This document shows positions 40,392 to 48,942 of a stretch of 48,942 bases of DNA, in pieces (position 1 is the stretch's first letter; each line of letters begins with the position of its first letter). The stretch is from Amoeboaphelidium occidentale (lineage: Eukaryota > Aphelidiomycota > Aphelidea), in assembly GCA_023515795.1 (NCBI GenBank), contig JALGPX010000086.1:1-48942 (forward strand), read 5' to 3'. The position numbers were made by a program, and so were the translations under genes. The notes under the pieces were generated by a model that worked only from the letters and a program-made list of their open reading frames with translations, ran no database searches and was not told the DNA's origin.

Positions 40392-41141
40392 ATGGAACAG
40401 GAATACGAGATTATTTCAGAGGAAGAGTGCGTTACCATGTCAGGGGTTAGAAGTGTTGAAGTACCAATGCATGAACACGAGATTGCGGCTCAAACTCCAG
40501 CTGATATTGCAAGTCCTACACTCGAAACAGAATCTGAAAAGGACAAGGCGAAAATCAAAGCATTGGAGACATTGGTTGCTCAATTGGCTGTGCGCTTGGA
40601 AGAAACAATGAAGTTGTTACCTCAAACATCAACGAATTCCAGCAAAGCAACATCAACTGCTGATATCGTTTCAGCGTGTGAGCATGGTGGCAATGATCGC
40701 AATGCTGTTCCATTGTGCTGCTTGTTTGATGCCAAAAATGGTATTGGTTGGGGCTCTTACCAAATCCCTGTCATCAAAACAACCATAGAACGTTTGGCGA
40801 TTGATCGTGTGGTTCCATGCATCAGACCGATGACTTTTACTGATAATTCTGCATCAGAGTGTGGATGGTATTCTGCAGTCTCGGTTTTCATTCACTCGCC
40901 GTTTGCTGGTTTAAGTGGAGCTTTGAGAAAGATTGAGAATGTTGATCCATCAGATTCAATCTGGGACTTGAGAAAGCGTGCCGCTCAAGAGTTGGCTATC
41001 CCAACTTCACAGTTTGAGTTAAGCCTGAATGGCTGCAAGTTGCGCGACGAACACATGGTTGCCATGTATCCGATCGTTGAAGGTACCGTTTTGACTTTGA
41101 CTCTATTGCCAAAAGCAGCGTGCTACGCCAAATTCGATTAA
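40392..41141 (+). CDS. Protein with C-terminal ubiquitin-like domain, function unknown
   Basis: 249 residues from the ATG at 40392; the open frame upstream has no ATG. An acidic N-terminus (MEQEYEIISEEECVTMSG), a coiled-coil segment (KIKALETLVAQLAVRLEETM), a middle part of unknown type with CSK-poor, Cys-containing strands (AVPLCCLFDAKNGIGWGSYQ), and a C-terminal ubiquitin-like fold (DSIWDLRKRAAQELAIPTSQ, FELSLNGCKLRDE, VEGTVLTLTLLPK). There is no terminal Gly-Gly, so conjugation is unlikely. The stop overlaps a TTAATAAAATAAA poly(A) signal. No named family is claimed. Confidence 0.65.
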   Translation: MEQEYEIISEEECVTMSGVRSVEVPMHEHEIAAQTPADIASPTLETESEKDKAKIKALETLVAQLAVRLEETMKLLPQTSTNSSKATSTADIVSACEHGGNDRNAVPLCCLFDAKNGIGWGSYQIPVIKTTIERLAIDRVVPCIRPMTFTDNSASECGWYSAVSVFIHSPFAGLSGALRKIENVDPSDSIWDLRKRAAQELAIPTSQFELSLNGCKLRDEHMVAMYPIVEGTVLTLTLLPKAACYAKFD

Positions 41142-41286
41142 TAAAATAAATGCCGATGATTAAACTTCATGAGAAATTTGCAATTGGTTTTGTGCTGAAG
41201 AGAAACGGTTGGAGGTTATAAATAGTTATACTGGCGAAACGCGATGATATTTTTAGAGGGCTAACGTCTTCTCTCTCAAGATAAAA

Positions 41287-42567
41287 ATGACAGATTTCGG
41301 TGTATTAAGCACTTTTGTTCACAGCTCGTATAGACGTGTCTCTGCTGACACAGTTGAAACGCAGTCTGATTTGCACGACTCAATGCAACAAAGAAATCTG
41401 TTGGCTATGGGCGAAAAAGTATACTTGAAGATGTCTCAACCGCACTGGTTCTATGCAACCAATTGTCCCAGATCTGTACTAGCTGAGCTGGGTGACGATT
41501 TACACACTAATGCTGAAAAGCTGATCAAAGACGGTTGGATTTTCAAGAACATCAGAACACGAGCAGCGATCATTGAATTGAAACAGATGAACATTCAGTA
41601 CGATGCTATCAGCAATGCGTATCGCAAATCTGAAACGGATAGAATCTTTAAGGAGAAGCCATGGTGTCCATCTACAGTAATGGGTAAGATTATGGCAAGC
41701 AGTGATCACTCAAAGATCCAGTCACATAGGGAAGATTTCGCGCAGTTCTTGATCAATTCAATTGAACGCTTGGTTCTTCTACATGAGAAATTTGGTAATG
41801 ATTTGGACACGTTGGTTCCTGAATGGAGAGAACTAATGGACTCAGAGGACGGGGCAAATGCTTCTGCTAAAGAGCGTAGAGGATCAAATGTATCTGATGC
41901 TTCAACTACTTCTGCTGCAACCCTTTTCAATAGCGAATTGTGTGATATTCTTGATGCCGGTGTTCAGGTTCGCATATCAAACAATGGCTTTGGAAAAGCT
42001 TCTTCACACGAAGATTCAAAATCAAAAGCAAAAACTTTTAGATCATCACTTGTTGAGCTTACTCCAACTGAGATCTCTATTCATCGTCCTACTGTTAAGA
42101 AAGGCAAGATCTTAATCAAAGATATTTTGAAACTGAAGCTGCACAGATGCTCTTTCTTACATGTTTCTTCAAACAAAATCGAAATTAGATCTGATTATAG
42201 CATTAAACCAACCAAAGACATTCCAAAACCGCGATGTGGTTATACTATCGAACTTGAATTTGAAGAAGAACGAGAGTGTTTGGCTTGGTTCAATTCTATC
42301 AGAAAGAATTATGAATTCTCTCAAAAATTGCTGCACAATGTCCCAGAAGACCAGGCTGAAACAGCCATTGATTTGAATGCCATCAAATCCTTAGAAGATA
42401 TTTTTGATCAGCATCCTGAGAATGCTTATTGTGAAGAGTGTTCTGAAATCTACCCAACTTGGTTAGATAATCAAGCAGAGAAATTATTGTGTGATCAGTG
42501 CGCAGCCACAAGCAAAAGGCTAGGCAAAAGAGTTGATTCTCTGATAATCAGCACTCCAGTATTCTAA
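41287..42567 (+). CDS. PH-like protein with truncated ArfGAP-type zinc finger
   Basis: 426 residues. The N-terminal 180 residues are helical (LINSIERLVLLHEKFGNDLD). Residues about 245-345 look like a PH domain, with IEIRSDYSI strands and an ECLAWFNSIRKNYEF final helix. The last 50 residues contain CEECSEIYPTWLDNQAEKLL followed by CDQC, exactly the CX2CX16CX2C spacing and PTW motif of ArfGAP. The arginine expected at CX4R is Lys (CAATSK), and the protein ends 20 residues later, so the remaining ArfGAP fold is absent. This resembles an ACAP/ASAP-type protein that has lost activity. The N-terminal part could be a degenerate BAR, which I cannot confirm. Confidence 0.6.
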   Translation: MTDFGVLSTFVHSSYRRVSADTVETQSDLHDSMQQRNLLAMGEKVYLKMSQPHWFYATNCPRSVLAELGDDLHTNAEKLIKDGWIFKNIRTRAAIIELKQMNIQYDAISNAYRKSETDRIFKEKPWCPSTVMGKIMASSDHSKIQSHREDFAQFLINSIERLVLLHEKFGNDLDTLVPEWRELMDSEDGANASAKERRGSNVSDASTTSAATLFNSELCDILDAGVQVRISNNGFGKASSHEDSKSKAKTFRSSLVELTPTEISIHRPTVKKGKILIKDILKLKLHRCSFLHVSSNKIEIRSDYSIKPTKDIPKPRCGYTIELEFEEERECLAWFNSIRKNYEFSQKLLHNVPEDQAETAIDLNAIKSLEDIFDQHPENAYCEECSEIYPTWLDNQAEKLLCDQCAATSKRLGKRVDSLIISTPVF

Positions 42568-42635
42568 ATTAATAGGCACATGATTATGAAGAAAATTCAA
42601 AAGAGTTAATAGAACAGACTTTCTAGAATCGCTTT

Positions 42636-43694
42636 TTATTGACTTTTGATGTTATGGATAATTGCATCAGTTACTTTGCTTGTCGTTCCATTGCCTCCCA
42701 TATCACGAGTAAACAAATTTTTGTTACCACTCAGGAACTTCTCAACAGCATTATGAATCTTTTTTGCATCTTCAACTTCATCCAATTTCTCTAACAACAT
42801 AACAGCAGACTTGATACATGCAATAGGATTAGCTAAATCCTTTCCTTCGATATCAGGCGCACTTCCATGAACAGGTTCAGCCATGACGAAATTGTCACCA
42901 ACATTAGCACCAGGAACCAAACCTAGAGAGCCAACTAGAGCAGCAGCTGCATCACTCAGGATATCACCGTACAAGTTAGGCGCTACGATAACATTGTAAT
43001 TCTGAGGAACAGTAAACAATTTGTACACCATAGAATCAACCAATTGTTCATCCAATTCAATTAAAACTTCGCCGTCACTTTTCTGTTTCTCGTTAAATGT
43101 TTTGACTTCATCAAGAACACACTCTCTGAACAGACCATCAGTGATAGAGAGAACATTCGACTTGTGAACACACGTGAGCTTCGGTTTTAAGTTGTATTGT
43201 TTGAATCTCTCAATGGCATAAGCGATACTCAACTTTGCAATACGCCTGCTCGCATACTCAGTAATCACACGCTCAGCAACAGCAACTCTTCCTTTAACGC
43301 TATCTTGCTTCTCGTGTTCCTTCTTGACGTACAGACATTCTGTGTTCTCCCTGATAATCAGCATATCAACTGCACCAAAATATGGATGAGTTCCTTTAAT
43401 GGGACGAACATTAGCGTAAAGATCCATATGTTTTCTTAATGCAACAATAGGAGAAGAGTATCCCTTGACTTTATGCGAAGGAGAACTAACAGCCCCAAAG
43501 ATCGCACCGTCAACAGACTTCATGCTCTGAACCGTAGCTGCTGGTAACGATGTTCCTTCCTTAAGAAACGTATTAAATCCCGCATCCAACCACACAAATG
43601 AATATTTCTTGCCAAACTCAGAAAGCACGCGGTGGGTTGCCTTCATTACTTCTTTACCGATTCCGTCACCGGGAATTAGAGCGATGCGTTTCAT
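42636..43694 (-). CDS. LYS12: Homoisocitrate dehydrogenase (lysine biosynthesis)
   Basis: 352 residues. Oxidises and decarboxylates homoisocitrate to 2-oxoadipate with NAD in the alpha-aminoadipate lysine pathway of fungi. Start IALIPGDGIGKEV, substrate-recognition loop VKGYSSPIVALRKHMDLYAN (homoisocitrate-type rather than isocitrate-type), ENTECLYVKKEHE, the catalytic HKSNVLSITDGLF, VAPNLYGDILSD metal-binding Asp region, and GANVGDNFVMAEPVHGSAPD. No clear mitochondrial presequence, unlike yeast Lys12, although the extreme N-terminus is short. Strong support for a fungal source. ATG at 43694; TAA stop. Confidence 0.94.
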   Translation of the reverse strand: MKRIALIPGDGIGKEVMKATHRVLSEFGKKYSFVWLDAGFNTFLKEGTSLPAATVQSMKSVDGAIFGAVSSPSHKVKGYSSPIVALRKHMDLYANVRPIKGTHPYFGAVDMLIIRENTECLYVKKEHEKQDSVKGRVAVAERVITEYASRRIAKLSIAYAIERFKQYNLKPKLTCVHKSNVLSITDGLFRECVLDEVKTFNEKQKSDGEVLIELDEQLVDSMVYKLFTVPQNYNVIVAPNLYGDILSDAAAALVGSLGLVPGANVGDNFVMAEPVHGSAPDIEGKDLANPIACIKSAVMLLEKLDEVEDAKKIHNAVEKFLSGNKNLFTRDMGGNGTTSKVTDAIIHNIKSQ

Positions 43695-43775
43695 GTTGAA
43701 ATTACTAACAGGAAATAAAAGGCGGAAGGATTCTGTTAAAAACTAAAAATCATAAGAAGTATCGATATTTAAGTG

Positions 43776-44999
43776 ATGGGAAGTATCAGTGGATGTTTAC
43801 TTGCGCATAATCGTTTCAACTTTCTCGTTTACGGAATGTTCTCAACAGATTCGATTCTGCGCAAACCAGAAATTATCGCAAAATTAGCGGCCATCGTTGC
43901 GCTGCACTTTACAAAGAATGATTTTGGAAGGATTCTAAGGACAGTCTTTAAGCTGAGGAGGAGCGATGCTGTTTATGGAATTAATTGCTTAGTACTGATT
44001 CTGGTCGCATTCTTGATCTTCGATTTGGTGTATTTCTACTTAAAGGACAAACTATCAAGTAATCCCAATGTAAAGACTAATAGGATATCTCCAATGCAGA
44101 AGGCCAAAACTGAAAATGTATCCTTAGCTGCTGCTGCTGCTGCAAAAGTTCCGGAATCTGCTCGCTCGCCATTCAAAACTTCACCAAACAAGATTGCCTC
44201 ACTGACTGCCGGTTCATTGGCACGCTCACAAAGCTTTTCTGCATCAGCCGCAAATATCACACCGACTCAGTCTGCGAAACTGCTGCAACCCCAGCAAAAG
44301 CAAATGTCATCACAGAAACAACCACAGAAAGTTTCGTTGTATGAAGAAAGGGAATACACTTCACCAGAGAAGATGCGGAATGATGTTGTTGCGAGCCTTA
44401 CGGACTCATCATCTGCTTACGAGAAACAATTTTACTCTGCTCCTGTTTCAATTCAACAATATCAGCGATCTCCTATTTCGGCGCATCCTATTCATTCAAC
44501 AGTTACTCCGATAATACCAAAAGCAACAGAGAAGAAGGACGCAACGGAGAAATCATTCAAGTTCTACTCATTTGAGCAATCTGTGTCTGTATTGGGAATT
44601 GATTACGCAAAAGGATTGCGTCAAATACGCCAGTGGTTTAGAGGTCATTTGATACCATCCGTTGACACTTCAGATAAAGTTGGCATGACAGTGGAACAGT
44701 CCTTGGAATTATTTATCAAGTTTATGGATGATCAAGAACAGAAACGATATCAAACACCGCGACTATTTTCCTCAAAACTTCATTTAGTCATGAAGAAGAG
44801 GCCTCTGTGTTTTGTTTACTCTTCAATTGATGAAACACTTGTGTATGCATGTTCTGATGAAACTGATGAGAGCGTTTTCTGTTACATCTTGTTTCTTGCT
44901 GCAGCTGCGTGGAAGTTCAATAAGGGTTTCTGGGATGGTATATATTTAGGTTCTGAAGGTATTGAGCTTTTGCAAGCTATTGAGGGATGTCTACTTTAA
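43776..44999 (+). CDS. TMEM209-like membrane protein (cytochrome b561 N-terminal domain family)
   Basis: 407 residues from the ATG at 43776. One or two N-terminal helices (GINCLVLILVAFLIFDLVYF near residue 75), then a long Ser/Pro/Gln/Ala-rich disordered stretch with an Ala7 run, and a conserved C-terminal part: LRQIRQWFRGHLIPSVD, SKLHLVMKKRPLCFVYSS and AAAAWKFNKGFWDGIYLGSE. The last motif and the general layout resemble TMEM209, a nuclear-envelope protein; similarity is partial. Its stop at 44999 overlaps a possible upstream ATG of the PIG-F gene at 44987. Confidence 0.65.
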   Translation: MGSISGCLLAHNRFNFLVYGMFSTDSILRKPEIIAKLAAIVALHFTKNDFGRILRTVFKLRRSDAVYGINCLVLILVAFLIFDLVYFYLKDKLSSNPNVKTNRISPMQKAKTENVSLAAAAAAKVPESARSPFKTSPNKIASLTAGSLARSQSFSASAANITPTQSAKLLQPQQKQMSSQKQPQKVSLYEEREYTSPEKMRNDVVASLTDSSSAYEKQFYSAPVSIQQYQRSPISAHPIHSTVTPIIPKATEKKDATEKSFKFYSFEQSVSVLGIDYAKGLRQIRQWFRGHLIPSVDTSDKVGMTVEQSLELFIKFMDDQEQKRYQTPRLFSSKLHLVMKKRPLCFVYSSIDETLVYACSDETDESVFCYILFLAAAAWKFNKGFWDGIYLGSEGIELLQAIEGCLL

Positions 45000-45031
45000 A
45001 AAATAAAACTTGTAAAGTTGATTTGTGCACG

Positions 45032-45770
45032 ATGTTTGAACTAGTTTTACGATCGCTGCTGAATCCTTTAGCTTTTGCTGTTATTACGCTAGGCCTTGGA
45101 TGGAACTTTTATGAAAAGACTCTAGAGACAATTTTTATTATGGGACTACTAAATATTGTCATGAATTTCAGGCCTAGCCTCCAGTATCTTGTAACAATTC
45201 TGGTCTTTACCATGATCGCCTTCTGTATGATCATTCTTATGGGTGCTCCGTTGACAAGGTACCGATAATCCAAAGCTGTTTATTTATTGATAGTTCACTT
45301 CTTGAGACTTTGGTTTTATCGTTTTATTGTGTTTCAGCTGGACTTTCAGGTTTGATAAAGAAGCACATTGGAGTTTCAGAGTGTATCAATGCCATAAGAC
45401 AAATAGTTTTGAAAGTTTCAAGCGGAACAGGAAAATTTGATTATGCGCAAGTAAATGAAGTTGTTGGTGTCGCTATGGGGATGTGGGTTGGAGCTTTCAT
45501 AATTCCTCTAGACTGGGAAAGACCTTATCAGGTAAAATTGTTCGGTTTGAAGGTTGTAATTTGTAGAAATGGCCCATTCCTATTTTTGCGGGAGCATTTT
45601 TAGGGCTGCTTTTGGGAAATCTGGTCACAATTATACAAATGCTGACGAAGACATCTGACACCCAGAAGGACTTTGTCTCAAAGACCCAAAAGCCAGACTC
45701 AAGCTCCGACAAACGAAAATCAGCAAGACTACGGAAGAAGAGATCAGAAACTTCACTCGATAATAGCTAA
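45032..45770 (+). CDS. PIGF: GPI anchor biosynthesis protein PIG-F
   Basis: 232 residues from 45032, join(45032..45258, 45294..45531, 45567..45770), two introns of 35 nt each; an in-frame ATG at 44987 would add 15 residues and overlap the preceding gene. PIG-F stabilises the ethanolamine-phosphate transferases PIG-O and PIG-G in the ER. Six or so membrane helices; family marks are LMGAPLT, the invariant-looking GAFIIPLDWERPYQ, and a downstream WPIPIFAGAFLG helix. The last 40 residues are basic (KRKSARLRKKRS), a lysine/arginine tail as in ER residents. Splicing restores the frame at both junctions. It converges with BTA1, 26 bp between stops. Confidence 0.9.
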
Positions 45771-45796
45771 ATATGCTTTTATTCGCATAGACTACA

Positions 45797-48388
45797 TTAA
45801 TGCTTCTTAATCGCCATCCAGCAGCTAGCATACATATTTACCCTATCAATACATTCCCCAACCATAACTAAATCCTTTCCAACACCGATTGATTCCTTTC
45901 TCTTTTCAATTAATTTATCTTCGTTTCCTAGCCATTCATTCCATCTCTCACTCTTCAACTCCTTCTCAGAACAACGAATTGAAATTGGAACGACTTCGAA
46001 ACCATGCTTAACAAATGTTCCAATATACCAAGGCTTCTTTGATGAAGAACGGAAAAGAATGCGACCATTCATACGTAAGCGTTCATGGAATAATGAGACT
46101 TCTTCTTCAGCTTGCTCAGATGTGAACCAGTCCATGTGATCCATAACAACAGCTTTAGTCAATGGTTCTTCTAAACCAGCTGCAACGTCTTCCTTTTCAT
46201 GTTCGACTCTAGCAATTCTTTTTCTCAAGACATTAGCAATTGAGTCAGTGTGGATTCTGACTGCTCTCAAATTCTTTGAGCTTGTCAACTTCTTGTGACC
46301 TTCTGGAGTCAAATACGTTGGACACTGTTTCTCTGCATTACCAGCATATCTCTTAGTCAAGCAGAGATGGTAGAAGTAACTGTCTTTTGCGAGCAACGTT
46401 TTGTCAACAGTAGGATCAAAAGTATTAGCAACGTAATCATAGCAAGATCCTTCGTTCAACAACATTTCAAACTGTCTTCGTGGTACACCAAGAGCAATCC
46501 ATGCAAACTTGTAATTGTTCAACAAACCAATCCACTTTCTATCCAAGAAATGCGGACGCAAGTCATTGTACCAAATTTCCTTTTGTTCTTCACTTGTTCC
46601 AGCATTCGAGAATCTTTCAACAACATCGTGCAATCCTTTGAACCAAACTAGAAAGCTAAAAGCTCTGATAGCTAAACCAGAACAACCAGTTTCGTAAAAG
46701 TTATTGAATGAACCATTGTGCTTCCAGAAGGAAAACGCTTGAGGTGACAAGTACGGAGACAAATGAGTATCCAAAATCGAAGCAAAGTCAGGATGATAAC
46801 CTTCACCAAACAAACGCCAAACATCAGAGTAAGGTAAACCAGAAATACTTGCAAGTTTCAATTCCATCAAGTGACCTTGGCAAGGATTCATGTCAACGCA
46901 GTGAACACGGTTCGGACCTTCTAAACAATATTCCAAAGCGTTACAACCACCAGATGTCAAGCAAAGAATGTTATCAGAACTGTTTACGTCCAATACTTTC
47001 AGGTCAACAGTAGGATCCTCCCAAGTGAAAGCATAGATATATGTTGCCATTTCAGGCAGAGAAGCATAGTCAAACGGTTGGCGCCATTGCAATCCTTGTC
47101 CATGGATATGGTTGACAGTCAACTTTTCAATATTCTTCTCTGACTTCTCAATAGACACTTCAGCAGCCTTTTCGAACTTTTCGACAGCGTCTGGAATATT
47201 CTTCTCACCATCAGCTTGCGTAGAGGTCGAAGAAGACAAAGTTTCTGTGTTTGCAGTGCTCAACCAGTTACCAGACAAGACGCTTTCGTGACTCTTTCTT
47301 GTTCCCAGCCAAACATAGTAAGGGATACCAACAGCATTCTTAACCACCCAGTTGGTCATATTTGCACCCTTGATTGTCAAGAATCTGTGCTCCAAGTATT
47401 GTCTTCTCAAAGGGTGCAAGTGAACACCATCTGTTTCAAACCAAATTTGCCAGAACCATCTTGTCAAGAAAGAATGATGTCTAGTTGGATCATCTTTGGA
47501 TGGAACATTCTCGGAAACGTAAAAGTCAGCAACACCAACAACACCATTTGGGTGAATCCACTTTTCCATTTGATCAACAACAGCGAAAGGTCTCGGCCTA
47601 TAAAAAGTTAGTTATCCACAACATGACAAAAAAATTACATCATCGAAAGTGCGTAACTTAACGTAATTAAGCCAACTTCGCATTCTGGATCATCCAAGCA
47701 TGGAGGAACCCAAGACAAAACATCTGCACAGATTACATGAACATTCTTCCAGCCCAAAGTTTCAAAACGATCCTTAGCTACAGCGCACAAAGAAGGTGTA
47801 ATATCAACCAAGTAAACAGCCTCGAAATTTGAAATCGGAATATAGTTATTCATTCTCTCAATGTTCCAACCAGTACCACCACCCAAATCAATCCAGACAA
47901 GCTTCTTTGGGCGCATGGGTGTAGGGCGCAAGTAAGGAGAACTTGGTGGAGAAGGAATAGCCAAAGCTGCTTCAGACTCGACTTCAGAATCCTTCAAGTA
48001 AACTTGTTTTACTTGTGCAGCAACCATACGCAACATGGTCGAACGACCCCTTAGCAAGAACTGGCGTGTAGCATCGTAGATTTCACTTTGGCCACGGTAG
48101 AAAGTTTCCAAACGGCGTTGATGAGCATTAGTTGACTGAACAGACTTGTCTTCGGATACAAACAGAGGCTTGATGAAGCAGTTGAAGGCAAACAGCGAGT
48201 AAGTACGGATCGTCATATTATGCTTGTACAGTAGGAGAAGAGCAGACACCAAAGCACACAACACAACCGTTGGCCTCAAAGGGAACGGTGAGAACCAGAA
48301 GCAGAGAAAATTCAACAACCTACAGGATCGTTAGCACTACAATCCTCTAATGAGAAACTTACATGAAATATCTTATTTGAACCTTCAT
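45797..48388 (-). CDS. BTA1: Betaine lipid (DGTS) synthase, BtaB-BtaA fusion
   Basis: 835 residues, complement(join(45797..47597, 47639..48319, 48363..48388)), introns of 41 and 43 nt with CTAAC branch-type sites. The enzyme makes diacylglyceryl-trimethylhomoserine, a phosphorus-free lipid. N-terminal hydrophobic helix (VVLCALVSALLLLY), then an S-adenosylmethionine methyltransferase domain (VWIDLGGGTGWNIE, motif I; LSYALSMMPRPFAVVDQ after splicing), then the DUF3419/BtaA aminocarboxypropyltransferase part (YASLPEMATYIYAFTWEDP, LCLTSGGCNALEYCL, VDMNPCQGHLMELKLA). Methyltransferase before BtaA is the fungal order; algae have the reverse. The first exon of 26 nt encodes MKVQIRYFM only partly. 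Divergent from the HAD gene (105 bp). Confidence 0.94.
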
Positions 48389-48493
48389 GTTTACTTTTCT
48401 TGTCGGAAGAAATCGATTCAAGGTTGTGTTTGACCAACATTGCGGCGCAGCACGTGTGTGTCAAATTATCACAAATTTTGGGCTGCTTGTAGA

Positions 48494-48942
48494 ATGCAAC
48501 GATGGATCGTATTTGATGCGTTCGATACACTCTTTAGATTTGCTTTGCCAGTGGAAGAGATTTATCTTAGATTTGCTTTAAAGCGTGGTGTTTTATCTGA
48601 TGGATGTGGCGCAGATATCAAGCAGAGTTTAAGAACCTCTATGGCTCAAACATTCAAAATATACCCAAATTACGGTTCTAATGGAGGGCTAAGTAGTTTC
48701 AATTGGTGGAGTCTGGTTGTTAAAGATACTTTTAAAGGAAAGGAAGAAGCTAAAGTTTCCGTGCTTGCTAAAGACTTGTTTGAATTCTACAAAGGCAAGG
48801 AAGCATATATTCTCTTTGAAGGTGCACAAGATACGCTTCAGAGACTCAAAGAGAACGACCACTCTGTTAGACTTGGTGTTCTATCTAATTGTGACGAAAG
48901 AATTCATGATATACTGAAGTCCCTTCAATTGAACAAGTTCTT
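48494..48942 (+). CDS. HAD-superfamily hydrolase, HDHD3-like (cut by window edge)
   Basis: First 149 residues of a haloacid-dehalogenase-superfamily protein; the 3' part is beyond the window. ATG at 48494 begins MQRWIVFDAFDTLFRFALPV: motif I is D-A-F-D-T-L, with Asp as nucleophile and Phe, not Asp, two positions later, as in dehalogenase-type and HDHD3 proteins. A cap region of helices follows (LFEFYKGKEAYILF), then GAQDTLQRLKEN and motif II VLSNCDERIHDIL. HDHD3-like proteins have no settled substrate. The 5' intergenic gap to BTA1 is about 105 bp. No intron is seen in the visible part. Confidence 0.85.
   Translation, partial: MQRWIVFDAFDTLFRFALPVEEIYLRFALKRGVLSDGCGADIKQSLRTSMAQTFKIYPNYGSNGGLSSFNWWSLVVKDTFKGKEEAKVSVLAKDLFEFYKGKEAYILFEGAQDTLQRLKENDHSVRLGVLSNCDERIHDILKSLQLNKF

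Overview
This is nuclear DNA from a compact eukaryotic genome. About 30 protein genes fill 49 kb, usually 10 to 250 bp apart, and I place 12 GT-AG introns. Eleven of these are only 34-47 nt long, several with a CTAAC/CTAAT branch-point-like motif near the 3' end. A homoisocitrate dehydrogenase of the alpha-aminoadipate lysine pathway, and a betaine-lipid synthase with the methyltransferase half first, both point to a fungus. ABCA transporters, a UPF0652 protein and an ASH1-like SET protein suggest an early-diverging lineage (chytrid, aphelid or Cryptomycota grade) rather than Dikarya; this placement is inference.

Layout: 1-4.8 kb, two divergent ABCA transporters (the left one cut by the window edge). 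4.9-7.6 kb, ZC3H15/Tma46 and an oxysterol-binding protein. 7.8-18 kb, a surface/secretory group: a membrane protein with an extracellular WD40 propeller, a secreted Pro/Glu/Arg-repeat protein, a type I membrane protein with a PPxY tail and a 12-TM protein, interleaved with mitochondrial glutaredoxin 5, a UPF0652 B-box protein, a chorismate-lyase-like protein and PA2G4. 18.1-20.3 kb, two broken or unusually decoded genes with in-frame TGA codons, one LRR-like and one a restriction-endonuclease-fold candidate. 20.3-21.8 kb is nearly empty. 21.8-26.4 kb, a FUN30/SMARCAD1 remodeller, a DHHC palmitoyltransferase and eIF1A.

26.4-33.3 kb holds RNA polymerase III subunit RPC6, an unrecognised protein and an Mdm1/SNX25-type sorting nexin. 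Their coding sequence is full of trinucleotide runs. The assembly is broken there by three single N bases, each at the seam between two near-identical copies of the same stretch. These copies look like unmerged contig ends or alleles, not real duplications. 33.3-39.6 kb: an ASH1/NSD-like SET methyltransferase, PIF1 helicase, ZNF277-like zinc-finger protein and a coiled-coil protein. 39.9-48.9 kb: ribosomal protein eS28, a ubiquitin-like protein, a PH protein with a truncated ArfGAP finger, LYS12, a TMEM209-like protein, PIG-F, betaine-lipid synthase and the start of a HAD hydrolase.

No tRNA, rRNA, CRISPR array or complete transposon was recognised. The genes are mostly unrelated housekeeping functions; no operon-like pathway is visible. 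The parts most worth following are the TGA-interrupted pair at 18-20 kb, the surface-protein group at 7.7-15 kb, and the haplotype-like seams at 27-30.6 kb.
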